Positions 63,064-64,000 of a DNA stretch of 64,000 nt are shown here, one piece after another. Numbering within the stretch: position 1 is the stretch's first letter; the number at the start of each line of letters is the position of its first letter. The DNA is from Planctomycetia bacterium. GTDB lineage: Bacteria > Planctomycetota > Planctomycetia > Pirellulales > Thermoguttaceae. The position numbers and the translations under genes are program-made. The stretch lies in assembly GCA_030527105.1 (NCBI GenBank), contig JAUNBK010000006.1, positions 1 through 64,000 of the forward strand. Reading direction: 5' to 3'. The notes beneath the pieces were generated by a model that was given only the letters and a program-made list of their open reading frames with translations, had not been told where the DNA came from and searched no databases.

Positions 63064-64000
63064 TTAGTACCTGTAGTCTCCTCGACCTGGCGTGGCTGCA
63101 AGCGCGTTCGCTTCTGGCTCGCCGTCGAATGTCTCGGTGGCGGACGAGATGGAGACCTTCTTGCCAAGGGTGAAAGAGACGTCCTTCTGAAGATCGATGC
63201 CGGTCAAAACGTCCTCCATGTTGCGACGAATCACTTCGAGCCTCTCTGGCAAGATCGGCGCGCTCTCCACGGCAGCGCAGCATTTGTCCCACGTGGACGT
63301 TTCGCCCAGTCGGTATGAGATGTTCGCGAGGTGGCACACGGAGGCGGAATAGTGCCCCGCCTCGACAGGCGCGTTGAGTTTGTCGGGCGTGTTGTTGCGC
63401 ATACACTCGATGAAGTTGACTTGGTGCCCACCCTCCTGCGGAAGTTTGACTTCTCCATCAAATTCGACTTTCACGCGCTCCCCGGACTTGGAGACGAAGG
63501 TTTTGGGGCCTTCAAAATGCCCATCCGAGGTGTGGAGCCAAGCCGTTTCGTACGGCGTCCAATTCTTCGAGCGGAGGGCGCAAGCCTCAAAAATGCACGG
63601 AATCCCGTTGAAGTCGAAAACTGCCGCCTGCATGTTAGGCGTCTCGGCTTGGTCTTTGTACCCATTCGCTTTGTCGTTCACGAAACGGGTTCCAAAGGAG
63701 ACGACATTCGTCGGGTGCGCCATGGGGTCACCAAGTGCCCAACGGCATAAATCGAAATAATGGACGCCGTTGTTGCCGATTTCTCCGTTGCCAGTGTTCC
63801 AAAACCAGTGCCAATTGTAGGGGACCAAGTTGCCATGATACGGAACCATCTCGACCGGACCGAGCCACAAATCCCAATCCAAATACTCCGGCGGATCGAC
63901 GGCGGGCTTGAAGCCCAAACTTGGTCGTGGACGATGCGCGAACGCATGGACGGCAAGTGGCGTGCCATATTTGCCCGCACGGAATGCCGCCCCGGCTCGC
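63064..64000 (-). CDS. Gfo/Idh/MocA-family oxidoreductase, C-terminal part (runs off window)
   Basis: The frame is open to the window end, so only about 312 C-terminal residues are visible and the start lies beyond 64000. Features are FRAGKYGTPLAVHAFAHRP, EYLDWDLWLGP, the family's HWFWNTGNGEIGNNGVHYFD and LCRWALGDP, and LRSKNWTPYE. EYLDWDLWLGP and the HYFDLCRWALG helix are typical of planctomycete exported family members that carry a Tat leader; the leader cannot be seen here. The C-terminus ends ATPGRGDYRY. Substrate unknown. Confidence 0.9.
   Translation of the reverse strand, partial: RAGAAFRAGKYGTPLAVHAFAHRPRPSLGFKPAVDPPEYLDWDLWLGPVEMVPYHGNLVPYNWHWFWNTGNGEIGNNGVHYFDLCRWALGDPMAHPTNVVSFGTRFVNDKANGYKDQAETPNMQAAVFDFNGIPCIFEACALRSKNWTPYETAWLHTSDGHFEGPKTFVSKSGERVKVEFDGEVKLPQEGGHQVNFIECMRNNTPDKLNAPVEAGHYSASVCHLANISYRLGETSTWDKCCAAVESAPILPERLEVIRRNMEDVLTGIDLQKDVSFTLGKKVSISSATETFDGEPEANALAATPGRGDYRY

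Overview
The window is bacterial, dense with ordinary chromosomal genes, and reads like a planctomycete, probably Pirellulales-like. I infer this from the gene mix: several Gfo/Idh/MocA oxidoreductases, one with a Tat leader; a giant membrane-anchored Ser/Thr kinase with WD40-type repeats; a sialidase, a beta-helix protein and a Tat-exported metallophosphoesterase; small lipoproteins; and an outer-membrane-type barrel protein. The assignment is an inference. No rRNA, tRNA, CRISPR array, transposase or phage gene was seen.

Layout. 0-16 kb: uvrB, a barrel-like secreted protein, a cysteine-cluster protein overlapping a serine hydrolase, nnrD, a very acidic 648-residue protein, a lipoprotein, hflX, a DUF4173-like membrane protein and a solitary flhA. 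16-25 kb: a small membrane protein, the 1820-residue kinase/WD40 protein, a 2-Cys peroxiredoxin and the primary sigma factor. 25-47 kb: an AT-rich gene-free kilobase, then oxidoreductases, a HEAT-repeat protein, a DMT transporter, a radical SAM protein, a DsbD-type reductase, beta-helix and sialidase proteins, kdsD, a metallophosphoesterase, a flippase/GT2 pair and pgsA. 47-50.5 kb: a repeat-rich intergenic region, then leuC. 50.5-54.5 kb: a RiPP locus. 55-64 kb: an LsrF-like aldolase with dhaL, a small Tad/Flp pilus cluster, gdhA, an M16-family protein lacking its zinc motif, and a truncated oxidoreductase.

The most interesting system is at 50544-54450 on the minus strand. It has a peptide precursor with twelve cysteines spaced exactly every four residues (CXXX repeats), a 730-residue radical SAM maturase that looks like a fusion of two proteins I recall as separate in related loci, and a 99-residue helper overlapping the maturase. 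Two further small genes lie upstream. The precursor leader matches a twin-arginine (Tat) signal with a signal-peptidase-like site, so the peptide may be modified in the cytoplasm and exported folded. A 13-bp perfect stem-loop separates precursor from maturase. A candidate small structured RNA with its own terminator, flanked by 24-bp direct repeats, lies just upstream.

The second notable feature is a roughly 105-bp dispersed repeat family, called R1 here. Nine near-full copies, two copies with a different core but the same ends, and several fragments sit between genes throughout the window. The ends are imperfect inverted repeats starting with TATA, which suggests a MITE-like non-autonomous element.
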